A DNA stretch of 64,000 nucleotides from Acidovorax temperans (GTDB taxonomy: Bacteria; Pseudomonadota; Gammaproteobacteria; Burkholderiales; Burkholderiaceae_C): positions 239,501-303,500 of the forward strand of contig NZ_VFPV01000001.1 of NCBI RefSeq assembly GCF_006716905.1, written 5' to 3'. This document shows, in pieces, positions 51,725 through 60,262 of the stretch. The translations under genes and the position numbers were made by a program. The notes below the pieces were generated by a model, which worked only from the letters and a program-made list of their open reading frames with translations, did no database searches and had not been told where the DNA came from. The first letter of the stretch is position 1; every line of letters begins with the position of its first letter.

Positions 51725-52259
51725 GCTGGTGCTCCAATAGTTCGTTTGGTGGACTTTGATTTTTCCCCGCGCTCGTGGGAGTGCCGTTGTTGACCTGCTG
51801 GGGGCCATGGGCAATGTTGGCTTGCCGGATGTAGGGCATGGGGTTCTTCATCAGTGCCAGGGTCTCCGCCGTTGCGCGTGCCTGGGACTGCGCCTTCAGG
51901 GCCAGCCGCATCAGCACCTCAATGCCCTTGAAAGATTCCTGCCGCCCTGAGCGTTGCGCCAGGTTGTTGAACAGCGCGTCCAGGGTCAGAAACTGGTTCG
52001 TCAGTACGCGCTCAAACCGGCCCATGTCTCCGGCCACGGTCTCGTCCCCGGCCTTGCGCATGGCGGCCAATAGCTCCGTCACTCCCAGCGCTTCGCCTGC
52101 GTCTGTGTAGGTGTGCATCGTTGCCGCAGTGAATGCGCCAGCGGTTGCCATCGCGGCCAGCTTTTCGGAACGGTTGTCATCCGGCTGCACTTCAACCCGC
52201 AATGCATTGGGATCAGGCGGGGTCTTGTCCTTGCCCTTGGTGTTTTTGGTGGTTGCCAT
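51621..52259 (-). CDS. Conserved island protein of unknown function
   Basis: The 212-residue protein (MATTKNTKGKDKTPPDPNAL at the start) is helical in the middle (VLTNQFLTLDALFNNLAQRS, EVLMRLALKAQSQARATAET) and ends with a disordered tail including ANIAHGPQQVNNGT, a signature of this family. It overlaps the downstream gene by 104 bases. Function is unknown. Confidence 0.75.
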   Translation of the reverse strand: MATTKNTKGKDKTPPDPNALRVEVQPDDNRSEKLAAMATAGAFTAATMHTYTDAGEALGVTELLAAMRKAGDETVAGDMGRFERVLTNQFLTLDALFNNLAQRSGRQESFKGIEVLMRLALKAQSQARATAETLALMKNPMPYIRQANIAHGPQQVNNGTPTSAGKNQSPPNELLEHQHGNTLDIGATATAGRADPAMATVEAKHRPTNTRG

Positions 52260-52262
52260 GGT

Positions 52263-52979
52263 TTATTCCTTCAAGTCTGAATTCATGTTGCTGTACGCCG
52301 CCCAAAGCTCAAAGCCCGTAGCGCAGCGCTGCCCGTAGCCCCGGCCTGCACACTGGCAGACACTGCATTGCTGGTGGTGCGCCAGATAGGCGCGATCCAG
52401 TTCCCGCCAGGATGGGCCGGATGGCGTGCGGGGTGGTTCGGTCGCTGGCGCTGCTGTCGGTGGTGCCGCGTCAACCATCACCCCCATGGGCAAGCGTGCA
52501 TCGTCATACCCATGGCAGCGCTGCAATATCAGCACCAGGCCACGGGCCAGGTCAGCATGCACGCCAGCCGCCCGTGCATTGCCGCAGCGGTAGGGGCCAG
52601 CACCGTGCAGGTGTCGGCACTCCAGGCACAGCCGCCGGTCGTCGTCGTCACGATCCCGGTTCACCAGACTGTCGGCCAGGCGCTCGGCATCTTGGGGCGC
52701 TGCACCACGCTGGCAGAACAGGGCCTGCCGCGCCATGAAGGTGTCGAGTTCCTGCCCGTTCATGGCGCTGCTGTGCGGCCAGGCCCAGCGGTCGGGGTCG
52801 GTGGTGGGTGCGTTCGCAGCCGGGGTTTCGGGGTTCGCCACAGCCCCGTCGAATTTCTGAAACTCCCCGGCGGGTAGGCTACGAAAACTACAAAAACCCT
52901 CCCTTGGGGTTTCCGTAGTTTTTGTAGTGTGGGTGCTGGGGGCTTTTAGATTTTTCAGCCGTGCAAGCCAGGTGCTCAT
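52263..52979 (-). CDS. Island protein with a palindrome-encoded N-terminal segment
   Basis: The 238-residue protein begins MSTWLARLKNLKAPSTHTTK. Residues about 18-38 (TTKTTETPREGFCSFRSLPA) are encoded by a large imperfect palindrome. The C-terminal half has conserved Cys/His clusters (CLECRHLHGAGPYRC, CSVCQCAGRGYGQRC), suggesting zinc binding. Its ATG overlaps the primase stop (ATGA). Function is unknown. Confidence 0.75.
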   Translation of the reverse strand: MSTWLARLKNLKAPSTHTTKTTETPREGFCSFRSLPAGEFQKFDGAVANPETPAANAPTTDPDRWAWPHSSAMNGQELDTFMARQALFCQRGAAPQDAERLADSLVNRDRDDDDRRLCLECRHLHGAGPYRCGNARAAGVHADLARGLVLILQRCHGYDDARLPMGVMVDAAPPTAAPATEPPRTPSGPSWRELDRAYLAHHQQCSVCQCAGRGYGQRCATGFELWAAYSNMNSDLKE

Positions 52980-55441
52980 GCTTGCCCCCCTGCCAGCAGC
53001 GCCGGATGGATCATGTAGCGGTCGCTGGGCCTGCCCCTGCCCATGGTGTCGCCCGATGGAACGGTCTCCCGTGCCAGCCAGCCGTAATCGGCCAGCAGTT
53101 CCGCCGCCTTGCGCACGCTGTCCACTGAATTCAATCCGGCCCAGCTTTTGACGGCTACCAGCCGGGGTGTGAACGACTCCCACAGCACCCCGTCGCCGTC
53201 GCACAGCTTGCCGCCCTTGATCTTCACCAGCAGCGCATGCGCCCCCGTGGTCTCCGGGATCAGTGCCGCCGCATACAGCCGCTCGGCATGGGTGCGCAGG
53301 TACTCGGCCCACGCCAGTGCCCGGATCAACTCGCCCTCATGGATCACGCCGTTGGTGTCGGGTGTGTCCACCAATGCAAAGATCAGCGCCAACGCCGGAA
53401 TCAGCTTGCGCCACTTGGCAAGGTGCGACACCAGCGCCGGATGCAAATCATCCCCCCGGATGCCGGTCTCGAACGGGATCAGCCATTCATAAAAAATGGC
53501 CTGCGCCTCGGGACTGAATCGCCATTCCTGGGGATCATCGTCGGTGGCTGGCAGCAGTCCATTCAGGCGCTCGAACACGGCCCATGCCGCTTGCTTCGCC
53601 GGTGTGTCGGGCCACCGATCTACCAGCTTGAATTCCTGCTGAATGTCGGGCCATACCGCCAGGCCAAAGCGCTGCAACAGGCCATCGTCGCCCGCGCCGC
53701 CGTTCACGGCTTCGCGCACATAGCTCTGCACCTTGCCCGGTTGAATGCCGCCCAGCATCGCCATGCAGACACGGGGCACATAGCTGTGCCCGCGCCCGAT
53801 CCGATCCACCGCATGGCCTTGATTGCCGTCGTAGCCTGTCAGGTAGAAACCGCGTGCGCCTTCCTGCCCCTGCCGATCCATGCTGCACAGCAGGCCGTGG
53901 ACTTCATCGCGGTATACCAGCAGGCCCCATGGGTTTTCTACCAACAGGTCGGCCAGTGCCTCCACCGTGCTGTCGTTGACCACGTAGCGCCGCATCGTCG
54001 GCTCGGTGGGCTGTTCGGTGGGGGCCAGCAGCGCCCGTGCCTTATCGGGGTCTTTTGCCGCAACAGCCGCTGCTTGCTTCTCGTTCGCCTTGCCTGCCAG
54101 TTCGGCCACCTTGGTGTCGAGTTCCCATGCTTCATGCGCGGCCTGCCATTGCTCGCGCTCGGTCGATTCCAGCCGGTGCAGCGGCTTCAGGACTTCACCC
54201 AGCGCCGGGGACTTCATCACGCCTGGGCGGCCCACGATCAGCCCCCACAGGTTGGGCACTACGCGCCAATCATCGTGCTGCTTGGGCGCCACCACGGCAC
54301 GCGCACCGATCAGGCCAGACAGCGCCGTGATGACACCTACAGCCGGAAAATCCGGCGGGCACTGCATGCGCTCGGCAATGTCCACGATCCAGCCGCGCAG
54401 CGCGTGGGGCAACAGCTCGGCATCAAACGGGGCCACGGGTGGCAGGGCGTCGGGCAGGGGCGTGGGGTCAGGCCATGCGCCGCCGTCGCCCGCACCCTCC
54501 AATGGCGGGAATGCAGGCTCTTGCGCCACGGGCGCAGCCGCTTCAATACATGCCTTCACAGCGTCCAATCCGGCCTGCTGGTGCAAGTCGTTGAAGTCGG
54601 TTTCCTTGTCGTTACGCTCGCCGGAAAAGTGAGGTTTTGTGAGGTAGCCACCTACGGCCTTTGCCGCCTCGGTGGCCTTGGTGATACCCGGATTGCCGTC
54701 GGTAAACGCATCATCGTCCGCTGCCAGGATCAAGCGCAGCCTGGGGTACTTGCTGTGCAGTGCCTGGGCCACTTCCCGTAGATTGCCAGCGTTGAAAGCC
54801 ACGGCAACGGCATCGCCGGTAGCCTCATGGATAGATGCGCCCGTAGCGAAACCCTCGCATACGATCAGCACGCCCTTGGGCTTGCCAATCGAGTAATACA
54901 GGCCGGTGCGCCGTCCTCCAAGCAATCCCTTCTTGTCCTTGAAGTTCGCTGGGTTGATGCGCTCGATGTTCCACAGCTTGCCGTTTGTGTCGCGCATGGG
55001 GACGATCAGAAAACCATCCGACTCAACCCTTGTTCCGTGGGCATGCACGCCCTTTTTTGCCAGATACGGATGATCTGCTGGGGCAGGTTCAGCAGCTTCC
55101 CAGCGCTGCGCCGCCGCCGTCGCTGCATCGTGCTGGCGCTGGGCCTTGTCGGCTTCGCGCTGCTGGGCAATGGCCTGCATGCGCTGCTGGTGGGCGCTGC
55201 GCTCGGCCTGGGTCATTGCCTGGGTGTCCTTGCTGCACCAGGTCTGAGATAGACCGCTGCGCCAGCAGCCAAAAGCGCCCGCCGGAACGTCGCCATCGTC
55301 GTGCAAGACATACCAGCCCGATTGATCCATGCGCTTGCCGTTGGTGCTGAATCGGTACAGCGTGCCGTCGCCGTGGATCACCTCGGGCACGGGCAGGCCA
55401 GCACCTGCAATGGCTTGTTGGAATTGTTCGGATGCGATCAC
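52976..55441 (-). CDS. Toprim/DUF3987 primase-helicase-like protein
   Basis: The 821-residue protein has a Toprim-type domain (GVLIVCEGFATGASIHEATG, LRLILAADDDAFTDG) and a C-terminal DUF3987 ATPase with Walker A LIVGRPGVMKSPALGEVLKP and YRDEVHGLLCSMDRQGQEG. It resembles the alpha-type replication proteins of P4-like satellites. The GTG start at 55441 overlaps the upstream gene (GTGA). A 20-bp-period repeat array 880 bases upstream could be its origin. Confidence 0.87.
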   Translation of the reverse strand: MIASEQFQQAIAGAGLPVPEVIHGDGTLYRFSTNGKRMDQSGWYVLHDDGDVPAGAFGCWRSGLSQTWCSKDTQAMTQAERSAHQQRMQAIAQQREADKAQRQHDAATAAAQRWEAAEPAPADHPYLAKKGVHAHGTRVESDGFLIVPMRDTNGKLWNIERINPANFKDKKGLLGGRRTGLYYSIGKPKGVLIVCEGFATGASIHEATGDAVAVAFNAGNLREVAQALHSKYPRLRLILAADDDAFTDGNPGITKATEAAKAVGGYLTKPHFSGERNDKETDFNDLHQQAGLDAVKACIEAAAPVAQEPAFPPLEGAGDGGAWPDPTPLPDALPPVAPFDAELLPHALRGWIVDIAERMQCPPDFPAVGVITALSGLIGARAVVAPKQHDDWRVVPNLWGLIVGRPGVMKSPALGEVLKPLHRLESTEREQWQAAHEAWELDTKVAELAGKANEKQAAAVAAKDPDKARALLAPTEQPTEPTMRRYVVNDSTVEALADLLVENPWGLLVYRDEVHGLLCSMDRQGQEGARGFYLTGYDGNQGHAVDRIGRGHSYVPRVCMAMLGGIQPGKVQSYVREAVNGGAGDDGLLQRFGLAVWPDIQQEFKLVDRWPDTPAKQAAWAVFERLNGLLPATDDDPQEWRFSPEAQAIFYEWLIPFETGIRGDDLHPALVSHLAKWRKLIPALALIFALVDTPDTNGVIHEGELIRALAWAEYLRTHAERLYAAALIPETTGAHALLVKIKGGKLCDGDGVLWESFTPRLVAVKSWAGLNSVDSVRKAAELLADYGWLARETVPSGDTMGRGRPSDRYMIHPALLAGGQA

Positions 55442-55689
55442 AGCCGCCCCCCAATCTGCGCCAGGAACAGCGCGGCATCGTGCAGGCTGGGCAGGTAGCG
55501 CACCAGCCCCCAGCGCTCGGCCCAATAGGTGGTTGCGCCGTCCTTGGACGTGACGCTGTGCAGGTGGTGGCCTTGCTGGGCAAAGGCACTGCGCAGGGCG
55601 TGAAAATCCTTGCCGGTAGCGATAGACTGCGCGGTGTTCGGCGCGCTCGATTCTGCTTTGGTGGGGTCGGGCGTTTTCTTTGGTGTCAT
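55438..55689 (-). CDS. Small protein upstream of the primase
   Basis: The 83-residue protein begins MTPKKTPDPTKAESSAPNTA and ends LVRYLPSLHDAALFLAQIGG. It overlaps both neighbours by 4 bases and appears translationally coupled. No domain is recognised. Confidence 0.68.
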   Translation of the reverse strand: MTPKKTPDPTKAESSAPNTAQSIATGKDFHALRSAFAQQGHHLHSVTSKDGATTYWAERWGLVRYLPSLHDAALFLAQIGGRL

Positions 55690-55973
55690 TGCACGCCCTC
55701 CCACTGCTTTGCCAGCGCCAGCAGTTTTTGCTGTGAACGTCGCTCGCGGCTTTTGGCATTGCGCAGGTGCTGGTATTCGCCAGCCGTTGCGGCCATCATG
55801 GCTTTCCAGTTGGCATCGCCCCGCGCAAGGTCGGTGTGCTGGTGACCGGTGGAATTGCGCCAGGCGATGTACCCGCCGCGCAGCAGCTCTTTGCAGTGCT
55901 GGGTGTGGGCCACGGCCTGGGCGTAGTGAATGGCGGCTTGCGCCAGTGCGAGAAGGGTTTGGGGCGTGGTCAT
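55686..55973 (-). CDS. Small helical protein of unknown function
   Basis: The 95-residue protein (MTTPQTLLALAQAAIHYAQA at the start) is helical and basic. It overlaps the next gene by ATGA and follows the AlpA gene by 10 bases. No function is known. Confidence 0.65.
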   Translation of the reverse strand: MTTPQTLLALAQAAIHYAQAVAHTQHCKELLRGGYIAWRNSTGHQHTDLARGDANWKAMMAATAGEYQHLRNAKSRERRSQQKLLALAKQWEGVQ

Positions 55974-55983
55974 GGTCGCCCCT

Positions 55984-56232
55984 TCAAACCGTCGCCAGTT
56001 GATCTACCCGCTTGGCATGCAGGCGGTTCACCAGTTCGCGGATTTCATCGTCGGACTGGCCTGCAATGCGGGCACGGGTGATGGCCTTCACCTCGTAGTC
56101 AGGCCATGCCTTTGCACGCTGCCCAATGGCTACTGGCCGTGTGAAAAGCCCCGCCCGGATTGCGTTGTAGATGCTGGTGTTGCTGCGGTCGCCTGTTTCA
56201 GCCTTGCAGGCGTCGATTCTCCAAAGTGCCAT
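55984..56232 (-). CDS. AlpA-family phage regulator
   Basis: The 82-residue protein has the AlpA-like HTH (ALWRIDACKAETGDRSNTSI, then YNAIRAGLFTRPVAIGQRAK) and ends in a helical tail. AlpA proteins activate integrase or excision genes in P4-like elements. The ATG at 56232 is preferred over one six codons upstream. The repeat array lies just upstream and could be its operator. Confidence 0.82.
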   Translation of the reverse strand: MALWRIDACKAETGDRSNTSIYNAIRAGLFTRPVAIGQRAKAWPDYEVKAITRARIAGQSDDEIRELVNRLHAKRVDQLATV

Positions 56233-56318
56233 TGCTGCCCATCCTTTCACGGCATTGGTTGCCGGTGTTGCGATGGATGGCAGTTTGTTTTTTGGGGCTT
56301 GCTATTTGAAGCCTGTCA

Positions 56319-56398
56319 GCCGGTACAGTGCAGGGTCTGCCGGTAGAACCTACAGCCTGCCCGCAGGGCCTACGGTGTGCCGGTAGAGTGTAGTTTTT
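56319..56398. repeat. Four-unit, 20-bp-period iteron array
   Basis: Units begin GCCGGTA at 56319, 56339 and 56379, with a degenerate GCCCGCA at 56359, so all fall on a strict 20-base period. Units share T/A..AC.G toward the end (TAC at about +13). The array lies between the AlpA gene and the stop of the next gene. It may be a replication origin or operator. Confidence 0.65.
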
Positions 56399-56825
56399 CC
56401 CACTCGTTCACCCACTTCAGGGCAGTAGTAAAAACCACGGGCGCAACCTTCCCGGCAATTGCAGTTGCTGCCGCAGACTTGCCCCTGGGCTTGGGCGGAT
56501 TGGCATCCAGCCATGCGAAAACATCTTGCTTGATGGCGCGGTTCTCAGTGTGACGGCCAGCAGCGCCAACACGCCCCGCATCCTTTGCTTGGCTTCTTTT
56601 CGCCAGTGCAACAAGCTCTGCAATCACATATGAGGACGGTTGGAATGTCTGGATTTCTTCGTAAAAATCAGAAGGGTCACTCCCTTGGCAAAGCTCCAAA
56701 AGGTATAACGCCTGCTGCTTGTGGAATGACACAGCAACGCCCGCAAGCGCTTTTGTTCGCTCCCGAAATTCTGGGTCATTCTTGAAGCGCCAAACCGAAA
56801 CCGCTATGTCCATCGGCTCTTCCAT
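56370..56825 (-). CDS. Hypothetical protein of the ssrA-linked element
   Basis: The 151-residue protein (MEEPMDIAVSVWRFKNDPEF at the start) is helical and resembles none of the families I know. AAAGGGG precedes the ATG at 56825; a GTG at 56846 is possible. Its last codons lie in the iteron array. Confidence 0.62.
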   Translation of the reverse strand: MEEPMDIAVSVWRFKNDPEFRERTKALAGVAVSFHKQQALYLLELCQGSDPSDFYEEIQTFQPSSYVIAELVALAKRSQAKDAGRVGAAGRHTENRAIKQDVFAWLDANPPKPRGKSAAATAIAGKVAPVVFTTALKWVNEWEKLHSTGTP

Positions 56826-56926
56826 CGCGTCCCCTTTCTCGCTCACCTGAAAAGAAAGGCCAGCGCCGCCGGTTCAGGGTGTCCCGGTTGTCCCCCGTCG
56901 GGTAAGGCGTGGCGTCAAACTGTTGT

Positions 56927-58165
56927 CTATGCCCGCTTGAGTTGCACCACGTCAGCACCAGCGGCCAGCTTGTCCAGGTAGTCCGCCCAGCGCTGCATCA
57001 TCGTCTGGCGCTGCTTCAGGTAGGTGGTGCGGTTGTAGGCGCGTCCGTTGGCATCGCGCACGGCATGGGCCAATTGCGCCTCGATCACCAGCGGGTCGCA
57101 TTCCAGCCGTTCGGCCAGCATGGTGCGTGCCGTCGCCCTGAACCCGTGCCAGGTCTGAATGTCGGGTGTGTAGCCCATGGATATCAGCGCCGTGCGCACT
57201 GAGTTTTCAGATATAGGCTTGCTGCGCTGGCGCTCGCCGGGGAACACCAGCCCGGTTGATTCGGTGTAGGGCTTCAAGACTTCCAGAATCTGCACGGCCT
57301 GGGTGGGCAGGGGGACAAGGTGAGGCTGTCCGTTTTCCTTGCCGTCCTTGGTGCGCTTCATGCGCGCAGCGGGGATCGTCCACAGCGCTGCCTCCAGGTC
57401 GATTTCTGCCCAGCTCGCGCCGCGCAGTTCGCCGGGGCGCTGGAACAGTAGGGGGGCCAGCCGCAGCGCTGCCCGCACTACAGGGCCGCCCTTGTAGCCC
57501 TTGATGGCGCGCAGCAACTCGCCCAGCCGCTCGGGGTCGGTGATAGCAGCGAAGTGAGTTCCCCGGTAGGGGGCCAGTGCGCCTTTCAGGTCGCCGGTAA
57601 TGTCCCGGTTCACTCTGCCCGTGGCTACCCCGTAGCGCCACACTTGCCGCGCCAGCATCAGGCCACGGTCGGCAGTCTCTACAGCGCCGCGTTCCTCGAT
57701 CTTGCGCAGCGTTGCCAGCAGCTCCACGGGTTCGATATCGGCCAGCCGCCGATCCCCCAGCCACGGGAACAGGTCACGCTCAAACTGGCGCTTTGCCCGC
57801 ACTGCATGGGCTTCGCTCCATTGGGGTTCCTGCTTTTCGTACCACTCCAGGGCCACCACTTTGAAGCTGTCGCCTGCCGGGTTCATTGCTTTGAGCTTTT
57901 CCACCTTGCGCGCTTGAATGGGGTCTTGTCCCTCGGCTTTTTGCAACTTGGCAGCATCCCGCGCCCGCCGCGCCGCAGTCAGCCCTACAGCCGGGTAGCT
58001 GCCCAGCGCCAGCCGTGTTTCCTTGCCTTCCCGGTAAATTTTCTGGAACCAGCGCTTGGAACCCGCCGGACTGATTTCCAGGTACAGCCCCGCGCCGTCG
58101 GTCAGGCGCTCCCTTTTCTTGTCGGGTGGGCAGGTGGCATTTCGGCACTGGGCGTCGGTCAGCAT
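56927..58165 (-). CDS. P4-type tyrosine integrase
   Basis: The 412-residue protein has the N-terminal DUF4102 arm-binding domain (ERLTDGAGLYLEISPAGSKR), a core-binding domain and the catalytic residues in FQRPGELRGASWAEID (Arg), HGFRATART (His-x-x-Arg) and the C-terminal Tyr in RAYNRTTYLKQRQTMM. It lies 210 bases from the 3' end of ssrA and points away from it, so tmRNA is the likely attachment site. The ATG at 58165 starts the conserved part. Confidence 0.93.
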   Translation of the reverse strand: MLTDAQCRNATCPPDKKRERLTDGAGLYLEISPAGSKRWFQKIYREGKETRLALGSYPAVGLTAARRARDAAKLQKAEGQDPIQARKVEKLKAMNPAGDSFKVVALEWYEKQEPQWSEAHAVRAKRQFERDLFPWLGDRRLADIEPVELLATLRKIEERGAVETADRGLMLARQVWRYGVATGRVNRDITGDLKGALAPYRGTHFAAITDPERLGELLRAIKGYKGGPVVRAALRLAPLLFQRPGELRGASWAEIDLEAALWTIPAARMKRTKDGKENGQPHLVPLPTQAVQILEVLKPYTESTGLVFPGERQRSKPISENSVRTALISMGYTPDIQTWHGFRATARTMLAERLECDPLVIEAQLAHAVRDANGRAYNRTTYLKQRQTMMQRWADYLDKLAAGADVVQLKRA

Positions 58166-58204
58166 GGGGCGTTTCCTGGGGGTGTTCCCCGCTCTTGGCA
58201 GGGC

Positions 58205-58262
58205 AGTTGTTCCCCGCCTACCGGGGTAAAACAGGTTTTGTTCCCCGATATGTTCCCCGCTC
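58205..58262. repeat. GTTCCCCG repeats before the integrase
   Basis: GTTCCCC occurs four times between the integrase start and ssrA (about 58175, 58209, 58238, 58251). The pair TGTTCCCCGATATGTTCCCC is mirrored at 48040 (TGTTCCCCGATTTGTTCCCC). They may be integrase arm sites or an operator. Confidence 0.5.
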
Positions 58263-58327
58263 ACGGTTTGGCTGTCAATGGTTGCCCCTGTCTATCCCTG
58301 CTGTGTAAGCTCTTGATTTACCAATGA

Positions 58328-58363
58328 AAAAGGCCGCCAGGTGGTGTTCCTTGGCGGCCTTTG
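58328..58363 (-). terminator. Terminator of ssrA (bidirectional)
   Basis: AAGGCCGCCA and TGGCGGCCTT pair around a loop with T runs on both sides (TTTTT leftwards, TTTGTTTT rightwards). It lies 12 bases from the tmRNA 3' end. Confidence 0.85.
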
Positions 58364-58373
58364 TTTTGGTGGA

Positions 58374-58760
58374 TGGTGGAGCTGGCGGGAATTGAACCCG
58401 CGTCCGTCAGCCTTCATCGAGCAGATCTACATGTTTAGCGGTCTGTTTTAAATCTCGCCATGAATATCGCGCAGTCGCACGCTACACCCACAGCCAGCAC
58501 CCTATTTTCTTACCTCGACCCAAGGTACCCGGATCAAGGCCAGCCCATGTAATTATCCTTGCAGCCGGGAGGCACTGATTGCTCAGAACCCCCTTGCCCA
58601 GCCCATCGGCCAACTGTTGCAAGGCTCACTGGCAATTAAGCAGCGAGTGCGAAACGTTCGTCGTTTGCAGTTAGTTTTTTAAATCGAGATTTACGAGCGT
58701 GACTCAAGCTCGACATGCACCACACCGATTCCGAACCCACGTCGAAACCAGGACAGCCCC
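58374..58760 (-). ncRNA. ssrA: Transfer-messenger RNA (tmRNA)
   Basis: tmRNA rescues stalled ribosomes and tags the nascent protein. The 387-base gene begins GGGGCTGTCCTGGTTTCGAC, ends in the T arm GGACGCGGGTTCAATTCC and CCACCA, and encodes the tag frame at 58636-58668 (ANDERFALAA then TAA), preceded by the usual resume signal. It is one-piece. The 3' end is the likely attachment site for the adjacent integrase. Confidence 0.96.
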
Positions 58761-58772
58761 ATGCGTCCTATT

Positions 58773-59438
58773 TTAGGCCACAGCGATCCATTGCAAGAGC
58801 TCGACTGGAGAATTAATTGAAGCATGCGCATTCCAGCTGGAAACATCGGAATGCGCACCCAAGTAGCCGTATGTTGCGCTCACAGTAGACATGCCCGCAG
58901 CATGCCCTGCCACGATGTCTCTCTCATCATCACCGACGTAGACACAGCGGATAGGCTCCACTCCCAGGCGCCTAGCCGCTTCCAGTAGCGGAGCCGGATG
59001 CGGTTTGGCGTGGGGTGTCGTGTCACCACTGATCACCACACCAGCGGATGCAAACAGCGCAGTGGCCCGCACCAGCGGATCAGTAAAGCGGGCAGATTTG
59101 TTGGTAACGATGCCCCAAGGCAAACCTCGGGCCTGAAGAGATTGCAACAAATGCTCCACACCGTCGAATACCGAGGTCAACTCGGTCAACCGGTTCTCAT
59201 AATTGACGAAGAACTCTTCACGCATGGCGGGAAAGTCGGGGTGCTCGGGCGTCATATCAAACGCCTTGTACAACATGCCCCGCGCCCCAGCGCCAGCCAT
59301 GGGCCGGTAGTGATCCAAGGAATAAGACGTCAAGCCTCGATCCGTTCGCATCTTGTCAGCCGCAGCCCCAAGATCGGGCGCGCTGTCCACCAAGGTTCCA
59401 TCCAAGTCAAACAGGACGGCCGCAACGTTTTTGAACAT
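58773..59438 (-). CDS. gph: Phosphoglycolate phosphatase (HAD family)
   Basis: The 221-residue HAD hydrolase has motif I LFDLDGTLVDSAPDLG (nucleophile Asp), motif II IVTNKS, motif III lysine in HAKPHPAPLL and motif IV YVGDDERDI. It removes phosphate from 2-phosphoglycolate produced by DNA repair or oxygenation. The neighbour ubiG is 10 bases upstream in the same orientation, an arrangement common in beta-proteobacteria. Confidence 0.92.
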   Translation of the reverse strand: MFKNVAAVLFDLDGTLVDSAPDLGAAADKMRTDRGLTSYSLDHYRPMAGAGARGMLYKAFDMTPEHPDFPAMREEFFVNYENRLTELTSVFDGVEHLLQSLQARGLPWGIVTNKSARFTDPLVRATALFASAGVVISGDTTPHAKPHPAPLLEAARRLGVEPIRCVYVGDDERDIVAGHAAGMSTVSATYGYLGAHSDVSSWNAHASINSPVELLQWIAVA

Positions 59439-59448
59439 AGCGTGGATT

Positions 59449-60159
59449 TCAGGAAAACTTGCGTGCTGCCAGCATATAGTTGATGCTGGTGTCTGTAGTC
59501 AGGGCATACCGCTTCGTGATCGGGTTGTATTCCATCCCTTTTATGCCAACCAGGTCCAACCCAGCCTCACGGCAGCTAGCGGCCAACTCACTGGGTCGAA
59601 TCATCTTGGCATATTCGTGGGTGCCGCGGGGCAGCATGTTGAGAACATATTCCGCCCCCACGATAGCAAGCATGAAAGCCTTGGCACTGCGGTGCAAAGT
59701 CGAGAAAAACACCCATCCGTCGGGTTTCACCAATTCAGCGCAAGCCCGCACCACAGAGCCGGGATCTGGAACATGCTCCAGCATTTCCATGCAAGTCACC
59801 ACATCAAAGCTGGCGGGCTGCTCTTGCGCGAGCGCCTCGACACTGATTTCCCGGTATTGAATATTCGGAGTGCCTGTTTCCAAGGCATGTAACTGCGCAA
59901 CCCTAAGTGACTTGGATGCCAGGTCAATCCCGGTGACATTTGCTCCTTTGCGCGCCATGGAGTCTGCCAATATCCCGCCCCCACAGCCAACGTCCAGAAC
60001 TCGTTTCTGGTTCAGGTCAGCAAGGGCGTGAATCCAGTCCAAGCGAAGAGGATTGATTTGGTGCAGAGGCTTGAATTCGCTCTCTGGGTCCCACCAGTGG
60101 TGGGCCAAGTCTGAGAACTTGGCCAATTCTGCAGGGTCTGCGTTGAGTGCTTCAGTCAT
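59449..60159 (-). CDS. ubiG: Ubiquinone biosynthesis O-methyltransferase UbiG
   Basis: UbiG carries out both O-methylations in ubiquinone synthesis. The 236-residue SAM enzyme has [20 protein letters not shown], the SAM motif [33 protein letters not shown] and [12 protein letters not shown]. The ATG at 60159 starts the conserved region. It is upstream of gph in the same operon. Confidence 0.95.
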   Translation of the reverse strand: MTEALNADPAELAKFSDLAHHWWDPESEFKPLHQINPLRLDWIHALADLNQKRVLDVGCGGGILADSMARKGANVTGIDLASKSLRVAQLHALETGTPNIQYREISVEALAQEQPASFDVVTCMEMLEHVPDPGSVVRACAELVKPDGWVFFSTLHRSAKAFMLAIVGAEYVLNMLPRGTHEYAKMIRPSELAASCREAGLDLVGIKGMEYNPITKRYALTTDTSINYMLAARKFS

Positions 60160-60218
60160 ATCGCCATTTTCCCCCAAGGACCTATGCCCTATCGAGGATG
60201 TACAAATCATCTGGACAT

Positions 60219-60248
60219 AAAAAAAGCCCCGTCACCGGGGCTTTTTTT
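60219..60248. terminator. Bidirectional terminator between ompA-like and ubiG genes
   Basis: AAAAAAAGCCCC-GTCACC-GGGGCTTTTTTT has a strong stem and runs of A and T on each side. It sits 14 bases after the OmpA-family stop. Confidence 0.9.
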
Positions 60249-60262
60249 GGAGTAATCAGAGA

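Noticed and set aside
53237-54781. Plus-strand frame of about 500 codons opposite the primase
   Set aside because: Antisense to a conserved Toprim/DUF3987 gene, with no RBS or domain.
58374-58760. Two-piece permuted tmRNA
   Set aside because: The 5' and 3' ends occur in the normal order around one tag frame, so it is a one-piece tmRNA.
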